DNA of 64,000 nt from Polyangia bacterium (GTDB lineage Bacteria; Myxococcota_A; Polyangia; Nannocystales; Nannocystaceae): contig JAUIKS010000045.1 in the NCBI GenBank assembly GCA_030430565.1, positions 27,574 to 91,573 on the forward strand, given 5' to 3'. This document shows positions 1 through 9,600 of the stretch, piece by piece (position 1 is the first letter of the stretch; every line of letters starts with the position of its first letter). The notes under the pieces are model-generated. The model made no database searches. It saw only the letters and a program-made list of their open reading frames with translations, and was not told the DNA's origin. Made by a program: the position numbers and the translations under genes.

Positions 1-2
1 GG

Positions 3-1331
3 GACGAGCTCGCCGCGCTCGCGGGCTTCGAGTTTCGCCCGGTGGTGGTGCGGCTCGACGAGGTCGCGGGCTGGGAGCAGGCGCAGCTCGATCACCTGCG
101 CGACACGGACCTGCAGGCGCTGGCGGAGGCCGAGCGCTTGCACGCGGGCTGGCTGGAGGCGCTGGTCGGGCTGCAGCCCGAGGTGCCGGAGGCGGGGCGC
201 CCGTGGCTCGACGAGATTGTCGATGGGGTCGAGATCAACCTGCTGCGGGCCCAGCACGCGCGCGGCCTCTACGCGGCGGTCGTCAGCCGGCGCGAGGCCG
301 AGCTGCGCGGGGCGCCCGAGCCCGCCAAGGCGGCGGCGGCCGACTGGGCGCGGGCCGAGCAGGCGCTCGCGCGGGCCGAGCAGGTCGTGCGGCGACGCGA
401 GGCCGCCTACCGCTACCCGGTCGCGCAGACCCACGGCGGCGGCGTGACGCCAGAGACGGCGGTCGACAACGGCACGACCTACGGGTTCCGCGTGCACACC
501 AAGACGCACCTGCTGACCTACTGGAGGAGCCGCCACGAGGCCGCGCGCGCGCTGATCGAGGACGCGGGCCCGCTCGACGCCGGCGCGCTCGCGCTGACGC
601 CGGCCCTGGCCGCGCCCGGCCAGGCGCTCTCGGTTACATGGCCCGAGAGTCAGGAAGAGCTGAGCGCGACGCTCACGGTCGGCGCGCGCGCGCTCGCGCC
701 GCCCCAGGACGCGCTCGCGCTGGGGGAGGGCGCCTCGTTCTGGCCGGTCGCGGGCTCGCTGCGCGTGGGCGACGTGAGCGCGAAGGTCTCGGGGGGGGTC
801 GCGCGCGCGTCGATCCGGGCGCGCAGCGAGCCGGGCGCGCTGGCGCTGGTCGAGCCGCGCTCGGAGCTGGCGCAGATGGTGCTCAAGACCGTGTTCCCGG
901 CGGTGCGCTGGGCGTGGCTGCCAGGGCCGGAGCCCCGCGGCTTGGTGTGGGCGGCCGACGTCGACGGGGACGGCGTCGTGCCCTACAGCGCGCTCGCGTT
1001 GGCGCCGGCTGCGGCGGGGGCGGGCGCGGGCGCGGACTTCTCGACCTCGCCGATCTCGCTGCGCGTGCCGCTGGCGTTCGGGAAGCGCGACCGCTCCATG
1101 CAGATGGAGCAGGTCGTGTTCCGCGGCGCGGTCCAGCGCGGCGTGATCCAGTCGCCGGTCCACATGACGGGGGAGCTCGTGCTGGACGACGTCGTCGGCG
1201 CGCTGATCGAGCTCGCGGGCTACGAGCGAGAGGGCGCGCTGAAGACCTTGGGCGGCCTGCTGGGATTCGATCCGGCGGCGCCCCCGGCGTCGGTTCGCTT
1301 CGCGGCGGACGTCGCGCTCACGCCCGAGTGA
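3..1331 (+). CDS. Hypothetical protein, 5' end outside window
   Basis: The frame is open from the first in-frame base, so the start lies upstream and only about 442 residues are visible; the GTG run at 42-50 is a possible internal start but nothing singles it out. The N-terminal third is rich in Ala, Glu and Arg and looks helical, possibly coiled coil. The C-terminal half has alternating hydrophobic segments suggesting beta structure, with an acidic Asp-Val-Asp-Gly-Asp-Gly stretch near residue 320 that resembles a calcium-binding loop. I do not recognise the family and assign no function. The strong G/C bias at third codon positions supports coding. Confidence 0.75.
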   Translation, partial: DELAALAGFEFRPVVVRLDEVAGWEQAQLDHLRDTDLQALAEAERLHAGWLEALVGLQPEVPEAGRPWLDEIVDGVEINLLRAQHARGLYAAVVSRREAELRGAPEPAKAAAADWARAEQALARAEQVVRRREAAYRYPVAQTHGGGVTPETAVDNGTTYGFRVHTKTHLLTYWRSRHEAARALIEDAGPLDAGALALTPALAAPGQALSVTWPESQEELSATLTVGARALAPPQDALALGEGASFWPVAGSLRVGDVSAKVSGGVARASIRARSEPGALALVEPRSELAQMVLKTVFPAVRWAWLPGPEPRGLVWAADVDGDGVVPYSALALAPAAAGAGAGADFSTSPISLRVPLAFGKRDRSMQMEQVVFRGAVQRGVIQSPVHMTGELVLDDVVGALIELAGYEREGALKTLGGLLGFDPAAPPASVRFAADVALTPE

Positions 1332-1360
1332 GCGGGCCGGCGGCCGGAGCGTGAAAACAT

Positions 1361-1376
1361 ATGTCTAAAAAGACAT
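1361..1376. promoter_or_regulatory. Perfect dyad ATGTCT-AAAA-AGACAT
   Basis: A perfect inverted repeat (6-bp arms, AAAA spacer) in the 129-bp gap between two convergent genes. It is the same TGTCY-N4-RGACA pattern that recurs before several genes in this window, but here no start codon follows nearby. It could be an operator or promoter for an unseen transcript, or a weak hairpin at the end of the converging genes. Confidence 0.4.
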
Positions 1377-1460
1377 GAGTTGTGTTTGTCGGGAACAACG
1401 AATGGCGCGGACGATCGCGCGGACCTGCGCGCGAGCCCGCGCGGTGACGGCTGACGGTCT

Positions 1461-2369
1461 TCACCCGAGCAGGGCGCGCAGCTCGTTGGCGACTGCGGCG
1501 GCGCCCCGCTCGGAGATCATGATCGTGTAGTGGTTGACGTCGTCTACGTCGGCGAAGCTGAAGCCGGCGATGCCGCGGCCGATCCGCTTCAGCCGCGCCG
1601 GGGTGTACAGCGGTCTGTCGTCCTTCAGCCCGCGCGGCGCGCGGAGGAAGCGGACCGGGCCCACGAGCCGCTTCAGGGCCGACGGGACGACGTTTTCGAA
1701 CAGCTGCGCGCGGACGTCCTCGAGCAGCGCGGTCTTGCTGGTCGCCGGCCGCAGCTGCGGCGCCTCGCCGACCAGGTCGTAGTCCAGGTAGTCCTCGACG
1801 TAGCGCGACCAGTCGCGCGCGAGCGCGGGGTGGTCACGCCAGTACGCGCGGTAGTCCTCGCGGGACGCGAAGGTCATCTCGAGGCGCGAGAGCGCCGGCC
1901 CGAGCACGCGCTGCACGAGCTTCTCGATCAGCCAGCCGCCGATCACGGGGACGCGGTGCAGCGGCAGCATGGGCAGGATCGGCAGGCCGCCGTCGACCAT
2001 CATGACGGCGCCGCAGCGCGTCGGCTGCTCGGCCGCGAGCACGGCGGAGATGAAGGCGCCCATCGAGTGCCCGAGGACCACGTCCGCGACGTCGAGCTCG
2101 AGGTGATCGAGGACCGCGACGAGGTCGCGCGCGTGCGCGAGCATGCCCCAAGGGCCCGGTACGTTGTTGCTGCGGCCGCGGCCGCGGAGATCCGGCGCGA
2201 TCAGCTGGACCTCGCCGGCGAGCGCGTCGGCGAGCGCGCTGAACTCGCGATGCGAGGCGGTGACGCCGTGGACGGCGAGCACGACCGGGCCGCGATCGCC
2301 CCAGCGCGCGACGGTCAGCTCGCCGCCGGCGACCGGCGCCTGAACGAGGCGGTACCGTGCGTCAGGCAT
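1461..2369 (-). CDS. Alpha/beta-fold hydrolase
   Basis: A 302-residue protein with the features of an alpha/beta hydrolase. There is an oxyanion-hole HGVTAS near residue 34, a DLRGRGRS strand-turn near residue 60, the nucleophile elbow GHSMG (Ser102) and a C-terminal NHYTI supplying the likely catalytic His. The substrate cannot be told from sequence; esterase, lipase or C-C hydrolase activity are all open. No signal peptide is visible, so it is probably cytoplasmic. It lies 34 bp downstream of the esterase-like lipoprotein gene on the same strand, so the two may be co-transcribed. Confidence 0.88.
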   Translation of the reverse strand: MPDARYRLVQAPVAGGELTVARWGDRGPVVLAVHGVTASHREFSALADALAGEVQLIAPDLRGRGRSNNVPGPWGMLAHARDLVAVLDHLELDVADVVLGHSMGAFISAVLAAEQPTRCGAVMMVDGGLPILPMLPLHRVPVIGGWLIEKLVQRVLGPALSRLEMTFASREDYRAYWRDHPALARDWSRYVEDYLDYDLVGEAPQLRPATSKTALLEDVRAQLFENVVPSALKRLVGPVRFLRAPRGLKDDRPLYTPARLKRIGRGIAGFSFADVDDVNHYTIMISERGAAAVANELRALLG

Positions 2370-2403
2370 GTTCGTCTCCGTTTCTCATCGTCGGGCGTGG
2401 CGG

Positions 2404-3492
<1,089 letters not shown>

Positions 3493-3588
3493 GCTCGCTG
3501 AGTACCATCGCGCGCTGACGAGGGGCAATCACGCGGGCGTGGATTCATCCGCGCCGCTCGTGCGTAGTAGTAGCCTGTGCGGAATTCG

Positions 3589-4854
3589 ATGACGCGGTGG
3601 ACGCGGACGAGGGGGCGCGGGGTCTCGCGGAGCGTGCTGGTCGGGTGGATCGCGCTCTGCGGGGTTGTTGGCTGCACGCCCTTCGAGGCCGAGCGCGAGC
3701 CTGTCGCGGTCACGCCCGAGCGCGCGCCCGCGCTCGAGCCCGAGCTCGCCGGTGAGGTCGAGCGTGGGGCGCCGCTCGTCGTCGCCGAGACGGACCCGGC
3801 GCCCGCGAGCGCGTCGGTGGATCCTCCCGCGCGCGCGCTCCGGGGCGAAGACTTCTGGCCCGGCAACCGCCTGCTCGAGCCGGAGCAGCTCGAGCGGCAG
3901 AACGCGCTCGTGCAGCGGTCGCTGGAGTCGATCGCGCGCGAGGATCCGCAGCGCCCCGAGCTGGTGTTCCGCGTGGCCAACAACTTCCGCGCGCTGCGGA
4001 TGCGTCGCGAGGACGCCGCGGCCGCGGCCGCGGCCGTCACGTTGCTGGAGACGGTGGTGCACGATCCGCGCTCGCGGTACCCACGAATGGACGAGGCGCT
4101 GTTCGTCTACGGCGCTGAGCTGGGGTACCTGGGGCGCGATCAGGAGATGCGCGAGGCGTACAAGCGGCTGATCCTGCACCACCCCGCCAGCGCCGTCGTC
4201 CCGCACGTGTACCTCGCGTTCGCGGATCACTACTACGCCCAGCGAGCGTTCGTGCAGGCCGCGAGGATGTACGAGAAGGTCCTTCAGCTGAACGCGCCGG
4301 CGCTGCTGGGCTACGTGAGCCTGCAGCTCGCGCGCTGTCACCTCCACCCGCTCACCAGCGGTGAGCCTGACTACGTGCGATCGCTGGAGCTGTACGCGCG
4401 CGCGATCAAGGCGGCCTCGACCGGGCGCGCGATCCCAGGCGCGCTCGCGTCGCGCCTGCGGCAGCGCGCGCGCGCCGAGCTCACGTTCCCCTACGCGCGG
4501 GTCGGCAAGCCGGCGAAGGCGCCGGCCTTCTTCGCCCGGGTCGGCGTCGGGCCCGAGGGAGAAGATGACTCAAAAGACATGATGGAGTCGCTCGCGCGCC
4601 ACTACGAAGACGCGGGGTTGTACGTCGAGTCGAGCTCGATCTACCGGTCGCTCCAGGCGCGCTACCCCGACGACCCGGCCGGCTGCGCGTGGACGTGGGG
4701 GATCTACGCGAACGCGCGGGCGGGCGGGCAGGCGCCGGCGGTGACGGAGGCTCGGGAGCGCCTCGAGCGGCTCGCCCGATCGGCGCGCTGGCGTGGGGAC
4801 CCCGCGTGCGCCGCGTGGGCCCGCGAGGCGAGCCACGACCGCGAGCTCCGCTGA
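3589..4854 (+). CDS. TPR-type lipoprotein
   Basis: About 421 residues from the ATG at 3589; a GTG four codons earlier (3577) is the alternative start. The N terminus is basic, then hydrophobic, and ends in VVGC, a good lipobox, so this is a predicted outer-membrane or periplasmic lipoprotein. After a low-complexity Pro/Ala/Glu linker (to about residue 85) comes an all-helical region with tetratricopeptide-like spacing, for example ALFVYGAELGYLGRD, VYLAFADHYYAQRAF and EDAGLYVESSSIYRSLQ. Such proteins usually act as scaffolds. It precedes the response-regulator gene by about 95 bp, and the promoter-like sequence between them suggests a separate unit. Confidence 0.8.
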   Translation: MTRWTRTRGRGVSRSVLVGWIALCGVVGCTPFEAEREPVAVTPERAPALEPELAGEVERGAPLVVAETDPAPASASVDPPARALRGEDFWPGNRLLEPEQLERQNALVQRSLESIAREDPQRPELVFRVANNFRALRMRREDAAAAAAAVTLLETVVHDPRSRYPRMDEALFVYGAELGYLGRDQEMREAYKRLILHHPASAVVPHVYLAFADHYYAQRAFVQAARMYEKVLQLNAPALLGYVSLQLARCHLHPLTSGEPDYVRSLELYARAIKAASTGRAIPGALASRLRQRARAELTFPYARVGKPAKAPAFFARVGVGPEGEDDSKDMMESLARHYEDAGLYVESSSIYRSLQARYPDDPAGCAWTWGIYANARAGGQAPAVTEARERLERLARSARWRGDPACAAWAREASHDRELR

Positions 4855-4893
4855 CGCGCGTCGTCGTTGGTCGTTGTTCGCTAGCGCCGAACT

Positions 4894-4908
4894 GTAAAGA
4901 AGTGTTTG
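4894..4908 (+). promoter_or_regulatory. CpxR-box-like site GTAAA-N5-GTTTG
   Basis: GTAAA-GAAGT-GTTTG lies about 41 bp upstream of the response-regulator start. It resembles the enterobacterial CpxR consensus (GTAAA-N5-GTAAA), with the second half changed. The same pattern occurs twice before the EF-hand gene downstream of this two-component pair, which suggests autoregulation. It is AT-rich in very GC-rich DNA, so a core promoter role is the alternative. Confidence 0.5.
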
Positions 4909-4949
4909 GGCCGCGCCCGTCGGCCGCGCGCGGGCCCGCGCGCGCTACG

Positions 4950-5672
4950 ATGTCACCCGTGGGGCTCGCCCGCAAAGACTCGCTCGGCCTCGTGACGGTG
5001 CTGCTGGTCGAGGACGACCCGCGCATCCGCGAGCTCGTGGGCGCCTACCTCCGCGAGCGCGAGATGGTGGTCGCGTCGGCGACGAGCGCCGAGGAGGCGC
5101 TGCGCGAGTTCTCGCGCATGAGCTTCGACGTCGTGCTGCTCGACCTCATGCTCCCGGACCGCTCAGGCCTCGAGGTCTGCGAGCGCGTGCGTCAGCGCTC
5201 GGATGTCCCGATCATCATGTTGACCGCGCTCGGCGAGGAGGCGCAGCAGGTCGCGGGCTTCGACGCCGGCGCCGACGACTACGTGGTCAAGCCGTTCTCG
5301 CTGCGCGGCCTGGTCGCGCGCATCGAGGCCAACGTCCGGCGCGCCCGCGGCTCGCTCGGGCCGACCGTCCAGCGGGTGCGCGTGGGCGGCCTCGAGCTCT
5401 CGCCCGGGACGCTGCAGGCGACGCTCGACGGGCAGGCGCTGCACCTCACCGCCCACGAGTTCGCGCTGCTGCGCGCGCTGGCGGAGCGCGCGGGTCGGGT
5501 GGTGTCCCGCGACCAGCTGCTGGGGACGATCCACGGCAGCGCGGACGAGGCCTTCGGGCGCTCGATCGACATCCACGTTTCGAAGATCCGCCAGAAGCTC
5601 GGCGACGATCCGCGGCGGCCGCGGCTGCTCAAAACGGTCCGCGGCAAGGGCTACCTGTACGCGGCGGGATAG
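4950..5672 (+). CDS. OmpR-family response regulator, CpxR-like
   Basis: 240 residues from the ATG at 4950. The receiver domain (about 15-130) has the acidic pocket Glu21-Asp22-Asp23, the phospho-acceptor Asp65 in LLDLMLPD, the conserved Thr in IIMLTA and Lys114 in VVKPFS. The C-terminal winged-helix (about 140-238) has the typical LTAHEFALLRALAERAGRVV and SIDIHVSKIRQKLGDD segments of OmpR/PhoB proteins. The adjacent kinase starts two bases after its stop, so the two are translated as a unit. CpxR-like assignment rests on the neighbouring CpxA-like kinase and the GTAAA-type sites; other OmpR subfamilies are possible. Confidence 0.93.
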   Translation: MSPVGLARKDSLGLVTVLLVEDDPRIRELVGAYLREREMVVASATSAEEALREFSRMSFDVVLLDLMLPDRSGLEVCERVRQRSDVPIIMLTALGEEAQQVAGFDAGADDYVVKPFSLRGLVARIEANVRRARGSLGPTVQRVRVGGLELSPGTLQATLDGQALHLTAHEFALLRALAERAGRVVSRDQLLGTIHGSADEAFGRSIDIHVSKIRQKLGDDPRRPRLLKTVRGKGYLYAAG

Positions 5673-5673
5673 C

Positions 5674-7005
5674 ATGCCGGCGGCGAGAAACAGGCTGTTC
5701 TTCCGCATCTACGGGCTGCTCGCGCTCGCGGTCGCGCTGACGATCCTGGCCTCGCACGTCGTCGCGCTCGGTCACCTGCACGTCGCCCGAGAGTACACGG
5801 CGGCCGAGCTCACGCGGGCCTTCGCCGCCGAGCTCGCCGATGTCGAGGATGATGACGAGCTCGCGCGCCGGCTCAAGGGCGCGAAGATCGGCGAGTACGC
5901 GCCGCTGGTCTATGACGCCGCGGGGCGGCGGGTCTCGGGCTTCGGGCCCGACTCGATCCAGCACGTCAGCCTCGATCACCACACGGTCGTGCACGTGCGG
6001 CGGCCCCACAGCGCGCCGTGGATCGTGATCGCGCACCCGCAGGGCCTCGAGCACATGCCGATGTTCACGCTGTGGTCGCTGACGCTGATCATCCCGCTCA
6101 TCGTGCTCGTGTTCGTGGCGTGGTCGTTTGAGCGCGGGTATCGGCGCCCGTTCGCGCGGCTGACCGAGGCGGTCGAGGCGGTCGGCCAGGGCGATCTCAG
6201 CGCGCGCGCGCAGCTCGAGCGCGGCGACGAGCTTGGGCAGGTCGGGCGCGCCTTCGACGAGATGGCCGAGAAGGTCGCGACGCTCGTCGGTCAGCAGCGG
6301 CGGCTGCTCGCGGCGGCCTCGCACGAGCTGAGGACCCCGCTGACGCGGGTCCGGCTCGCGCTCGAGGCGGTCGAGGACGCGGGCGAGCAGGGCGAGGACA
6401 ACGCGCGCGCGCAGGGGCGCCGGCTCGGCGCGGAGCTGCCGGCGATCCGCCGCGACCTCGACCTGCTCACGCGCATGGTCGAGGACCTGCTGACGGCCGC
6501 GCGCCTCGAGCCCGGCGAGCGGGCGCGGGCGCGGGAGGCGAGGCTCGAGCTGACGGGCGTCGCGCTCGACGAGCTGGCCGAGAGCGCGGGTCGACGCTTC
6601 CGTCGCGCGCACCCCCGCCGCCGCCTCGAGGTGCGCGCGAGGACAGGCGCCTCGGCGCGGCTCGACCGCGAGCTGATCCTGCGCGCGCTGGACAACCTGC
6701 TCGAGAACGCCGCGCGCTACTCCGACGAGGACGCGCCCGTCGAGCTGCGGGTCGAGCGTTCGGGGGAGCGCGCGTGCTTCGTCGTGGTCGACGCGGGCGT
6801 CGGGATCCCCGAGGACGAGCGCGCGAAGATCTTCGAGCCGTTCTTCCGCGGCCGAGACTCGCGCGCGCGCAGCTCAGTCGGCTCGGGCCTCGGGCTCAGC
6901 CTCGTGCGCACGATCGCCGAGACCCACGGCGGCGAGGTGCGGGTCGAGAGCGCGCCGGGGCGGGGCACGACGATGCGGCTCTGCGTCGCGCTCGACCCTT
7001 CATAG
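5674..7005 (+). CDS. Sensor histidine kinase, CpxA-like
   Basis: 443 residues. A first membrane segment (about 11-33), a short periplasmic sensor of roughly 90 residues, a second membrane segment (about 131-150), a HAMP linker (150-203), the HisKA H-box ASHELRTP with phospho-acceptor His217, then an HATPase_c domain with the N-box (DNLLENAARY), the G1 segment VVDAGVGIPEDE, the F-box EPFFRGRDS and the G2 box GSGLGLSLV. The small sensor and direct coupling to an OmpR-type regulator match the CpxA/RstB group, which detects envelope stress. The EF-hand gene downstream and its GTAAA-type sites suggest that gene is a target. Confidence 0.93.
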   Translation: MPAARNRLFFRIYGLLALAVALTILASHVVALGHLHVAREYTAAELTRAFAAELADVEDDDELARRLKGAKIGEYAPLVYDAAGRRVSGFGPDSIQHVSLDHHTVVHVRRPHSAPWIVIAHPQGLEHMPMFTLWSLTLIIPLIVLVFVAWSFERGYRRPFARLTEAVEAVGQGDLSARAQLERGDELGQVGRAFDEMAEKVATLVGQQRRLLAAASHELRTPLTRVRLALEAVEDAGEQGEDNARAQGRRLGAELPAIRRDLDLLTRMVEDLLTAARLEPGERARAREARLELTGVALDELAESAGRRFRRAHPRRRLEVRARTGASARLDRELILRALDNLLENAARYSDEDAPVELRVERSGERACFVVVDAGVGIPEDERAKIFEPFFRGRDSRARSSVGSGLGLSLVRTIAETHGGEVRVESAPGRGTTMRLCVALDPS

Positions 7006-7090
7006 CGTTCGCTGCGCGTCGCAGATGTTCTCAAAATTTGTCTGCTCGGCGGCGCGGCGCGGAGCGCCGCGCCTGAACGATCACGAGACT

Positions 7091-7105
7091 GTAAAGAACT
7101 GTTTG
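7091..7105 (+). promoter_or_regulatory. CpxR-box-like site, distal copy
   Basis: GTAAA-GAACT-GTTTG lies about 140 bp before the EF-hand gene start. It matches the site before the response-regulator gene at 13 of 15 positions and is one of two copies in this 239-bp intergenic region. Confidence 0.5.
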
Positions 7106-7115
7106 CCCGAAACAC

Positions 7116-7131
7116 ATGTCTACAAAACCAT
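7116..7131. promoter_or_regulatory. Degenerate TGTCT-N4-RRCCA dyad
   Basis: ATGTCT-ACAA-AACCAT lies between the two GTAAA-type sites, about 114 bp before the EF-hand gene. It is a weak member of the dyad family found elsewhere in the window, with two changes in the right arm. Confidence 0.3.
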
Positions 7132-7178
7132 GTCGATCGCGTCGCCAGACCGCGCGACGCGGCGGCGGTCGGGCGCGT

Positions 7179-7193
7179 GTAAAGTACTGTTTG
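7179..7193 (+). promoter_or_regulatory. CpxR-box-like site, proximal copy
   Basis: GTAAA-GTACT-GTTTG lies about 52 bp upstream of the EF-hand gene ATG, a position suited to activation or to a core promoter. It is the third copy of the pattern in 2.3 kb. Confidence 0.5.
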
Positions 7194-7244
7194 TGGCCCG
7201 CCCGCGTGCTTGCGTCGCGGCGCCGCGCTCATCACTCTGACAGC

Positions 7245-7763
7245 ATGCAGCGAACCACCTTCCCCCTGTTTGCCACGCTCTCCCTCGCGCTCGTCGGGGC
7301 CTCCGCCTGCGGCGTGGAGCACGAGGGCGCCGTCGCCCACCGCCAGGCCGAGGACCCCGCCGCCGCGCACGCGGCCGAGGTGTTCGAGAAGTTCGACGCG
7401 AACAAGGACGGCGCGATCACGCAGGCCGAGGCCTCCGGCGCGCTGGCGCTGCACTTCTCGGGGATCGACCTGGACGCCGACGGCTCGATCGACATCGACG
7501 AGATGTCCGAGGCCGCGTCGAAGCTCTTCGAGGCCCATCAAGACGCCGAGGAGGGCGGGGACGCCGAGGCCCTCGAGGCGCACCTCGAGCAGCTCATGAC
7601 GCACCACGACGCGAACCAAGACGGCGAGCTGACCGCGGACGAGCTCGCGGGCGGGCACCTCGCGGAGGCCCTGGACAAGGTCGACGACGACAAGAGCGGC
7701 GGGATCAGCCTCGAGGAGCTGCGCGCGCACGCGGAGCGGATGCACGCGTCGCACGCCGAGTGA
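7245..7763 (+). CDS. EF-hand lipoprotein
   Basis: 172 residues from the ATG at 7245, chosen because it places a signal sequence (QRTTFPLFATLSLALVGASAC) at the N terminus; the Cys is a plausible lipidation site though the lipobox is weak. Four calcium-binding loops follow: FDANKDGAITQAE, IDLDADGSIDIDE, HDANQDGELTADE and VDDDKSGGISLEE, each with the expected acidic spacing. The protein should bind calcium outside the cytoplasm. It follows the CpxR/CpxA-like pair in the same direction, and two GTAAA-N5-GTTTG sites precede it, so I infer it is an envelope-stress target rather than part of the same transcript. Confidence 0.88.
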   Translation: MQRTTFPLFATLSLALVGASACGVEHEGAVAHRQAEDPAAAHAAEVFEKFDANKDGAITQAEASGALALHFSGIDLDADGSIDIDEMSEAASKLFEAHQDAEEGGDAEALEAHLEQLMTHHDANQDGELTADELAGGHLAEALDKVDDDKSGGISLEELRAHAERMHASHAE

Positions 7764-7913
7764 CGCGCGCTCGGTCGCGGCTCAGTCCGGCTCGAACCTC
7801 TCCGGCGCCAGCGACTCGCGCGGGTCGAGGGCGGCGCGCGGCCATCGAGCGGCTGTGAGGGCGCGTCGCGCCCGGCTTGACAGCGCCTCGTCGGCGGCCG
7901 ATGCAGAGGAGCC

Positions 7914-9038
7914 GTGGCCCGCACGCGCCTGGGGTTTCAGAAGTTCGCGCTCGATCGCGCGCTCGACGAGTTCGTCGACGCCGTCGAGGCGGCCGTCGAG
8001 CGCGACGGCGGCGAGGTGAGGCTCGAGCGCGCGACGCTTGATGACGCGACGACGCGTTGTCTCGTCACGCTGCGCACGGCGAGGTACGTCATCGAGGTCG
8101 CGCTCGCGGAGCAGGATGGGCAGACGCGGGTCGTCGACGCGGCGCTGCGCTGGTCACGGGTCGAGCGCTTCACCTGGCTCGCGCTGGTCCTGTTCCCGCT
8201 GAGCCTGCTGCTCCACGCGACCGCGCCGCTGTTCTTGGCGCTGTGGCTGGTGATCATGCTGGTGTCGCGCGGGCTCTCGCCGGAGGTCTTTATCCGCCTC
8301 GAGCCGCCGACCGAGCGCGTCGACGAGCTGCTCGCGCTGTTCGGGGTCGCGCGCTCGGTCCCGCTGATCTACCGCAGCGCCGCGGCGCTGCGATCGGTGT
8401 CGCCGCCGAAGCTGGAGCAGCAGCGCGCGCGGCTGCGGGCGTCCCCGCGGGTCTCGCTCGCCGAGCACGCCGCCGGCGAGGGGGGCAAGGTCGTCGGGCG
8501 CGTGTGTCGTGATCGGGCGGTCTTGCGCGCACCTGCGAGCGGGCGCGCCTGCGTGCACTACGAGCTCGAGCTCTACGAGTCGCGCTGGACCATGGAGGAC
8601 GAGACGGAGCTGTGGTCCGAGTGGCTCCGCGTCGCCGTGTTTCGCCAGCGCGAGCCCTTCCTCATCGAGGACGAGACGGGGCGCGCGCGCGTCGAGCCGG
8701 CGGGCGCGACGATCGCCGTCGAGCAGGACTTCTTCCACGAGTGCAGCTGGCCCGACATCCCGCGCGACGTCTGGGCGCTGCTCGAGGGCCACAGCGCGCT
8801 GTCGCGGCACGAGCACAGCCTCCGGACCAAGCGCCCCGAGCGGTATCGGCTGCGCATCGCCGAGGGGGTGTTCGAGGAGGGCGAGGAGCTCGCGGCGCTG
8901 GGCCGCTGGATCGAGGAGCTGGATCCGGAGGAGCCCGAGGGGCTGGGCGGGTACCGGAGGCAGCCGGCCAGCCGCCGCTGCTTGGTGCACGCGCGCGACA
9001 GCCCGCTCGTGCTGAGCGACCGCCCCGAGGATCGCTGA
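7914..9038 (+). CDS. Membrane protein with GIDE-like domain
   Basis: 374 residues from a GTG; AGGAG sits only two bases upstream, so the start is not firm. The N-terminal 80 residues form a small alpha/beta-looking domain. Two adjacent membrane segments follow (about 84-120). The C-terminal part contains VLRAPASGRACVHYELELYE and PFLIEDETGRARVEP, which resemble the GIDE domain best known from the eukaryotic mitochondrial ubiquitin ligase MULAN/GIDE and found in many bacterial membrane proteins of unknown role. No RING finger is present, so ubiquitin-ligase activity is not implied. The domain call is by pattern and needs a profile search. Confidence 0.72.
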   Translation: MARTRLGFQKFALDRALDEFVDAVEAAVERDGGEVRLERATLDDATTRCLVTLRTARYVIEVALAEQDGQTRVVDAALRWSRVERFTWLALVLFPLSLLLHATAPLFLALWLVIMLVSRGLSPEVFIRLEPPTERVDELLALFGVARSVPLIYRSAAALRSVSPPKLEQQRARLRASPRVSLAEHAAGEGGKVVGRVCRDRAVLRAPASGRACVHYELELYESRWTMEDETELWSEWLRVAVFRQREPFLIEDETGRARVEPAGATIAVEQDFFHECSWPDIPRDVWALLEGHSALSRHEHSLRTKRPERYRLRIAEGVFEEGEELAALGRWIEELDPEEPEGLGGYRRQPASRRCLVHARDSPLVLSDRPEDR

Positions 9039-9044
9039 CGCCGA

Positions 9045-9596
9045 TCAGAACTGGAAGTAGATGAACGCCGGCTCGGAGCAGATGTCGTCAAGCGTCTCGG
9101 GGGCGCCGTCGGGGCCGCGGTCGCAGAGCGTCCAGGGTTGTCGGTCCTCCGCCTCGGGCCGATACAGCAGCGGCGCGCCCCAGATCCCATCGGTCGGGGC
9201 GCCCTCGAGCTCGGCGAGCGAGCGCGGCGGCTCGCCGGTCGCGTCTTGATGCTCGCGGAGCCGCTTCCCGATGTCCTCGAGGCGCTCTTCGGCGCGCAGC
9301 CGCAGGTCGAAGTAGCGCGTGGCCTCGGAGCCGACGCAGGCCGAGAATTCGTCGGAGTCGCTGGTTCGGAGCATGCAGCTCGCGGAGCGGTCGGCGACGC
9401 GGGCCGGGTAGCCACGCAGCTCCTCGACGCAGTCCGCGACGTCGCGCTTCAGCGCCGCGTCGCTCGGGCGCGGGTCCACGCGCAGCATGGTCTCGGTGCA
9501 GGCGCGGCGCCACAGCTCGGGGCCCGCCTCGTGGCTCGCGCAGCCCGAGAGCAGCGCGAGCGCGACGGCGACGAGCAGCGGGGTACGGTCTCGCAT
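9045..9596 (-). CDS. Lipoprotein with pseudopilin-like C terminus
   Basis: 183 residues from the ATG at 9596. The N terminus MRDRTPLLVAVALALLSGCAS is a clear lipoprotein signal with lipobox LSGC. The C-terminal part (about 105-183) reads like the globular end of type II secretion major pseudopilins: a helix followed by GEPPRSLAELE, DGIWGAPLLYR and CDRGPDGAPETLDDI. GspG itself has an N-terminal methylation helix rather than a lipobox, so this is a lipoprotein borrowing or resembling that fold. It starts four bases after the stop of the TPR membrane protein gene, so the two form an operon. Confidence 0.78.
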   Translation of the reverse strand: MRDRTPLLVAVALALLSGCASHEAGPELWRRACTETMLRVDPRPSDAALKRDVADCVEELRGYPARVADRSASCMLRTSDSDEFSACVGSEATRYFDLRLRAEERLEDIGKRLREHQDATGEPPRSLAELEGAPTDGIWGAPLLYRPEAEDRQPWTLCDRGPDGAPETLDDICSEPAFIYFQF

Positions 9597-9600
9597 GGCC

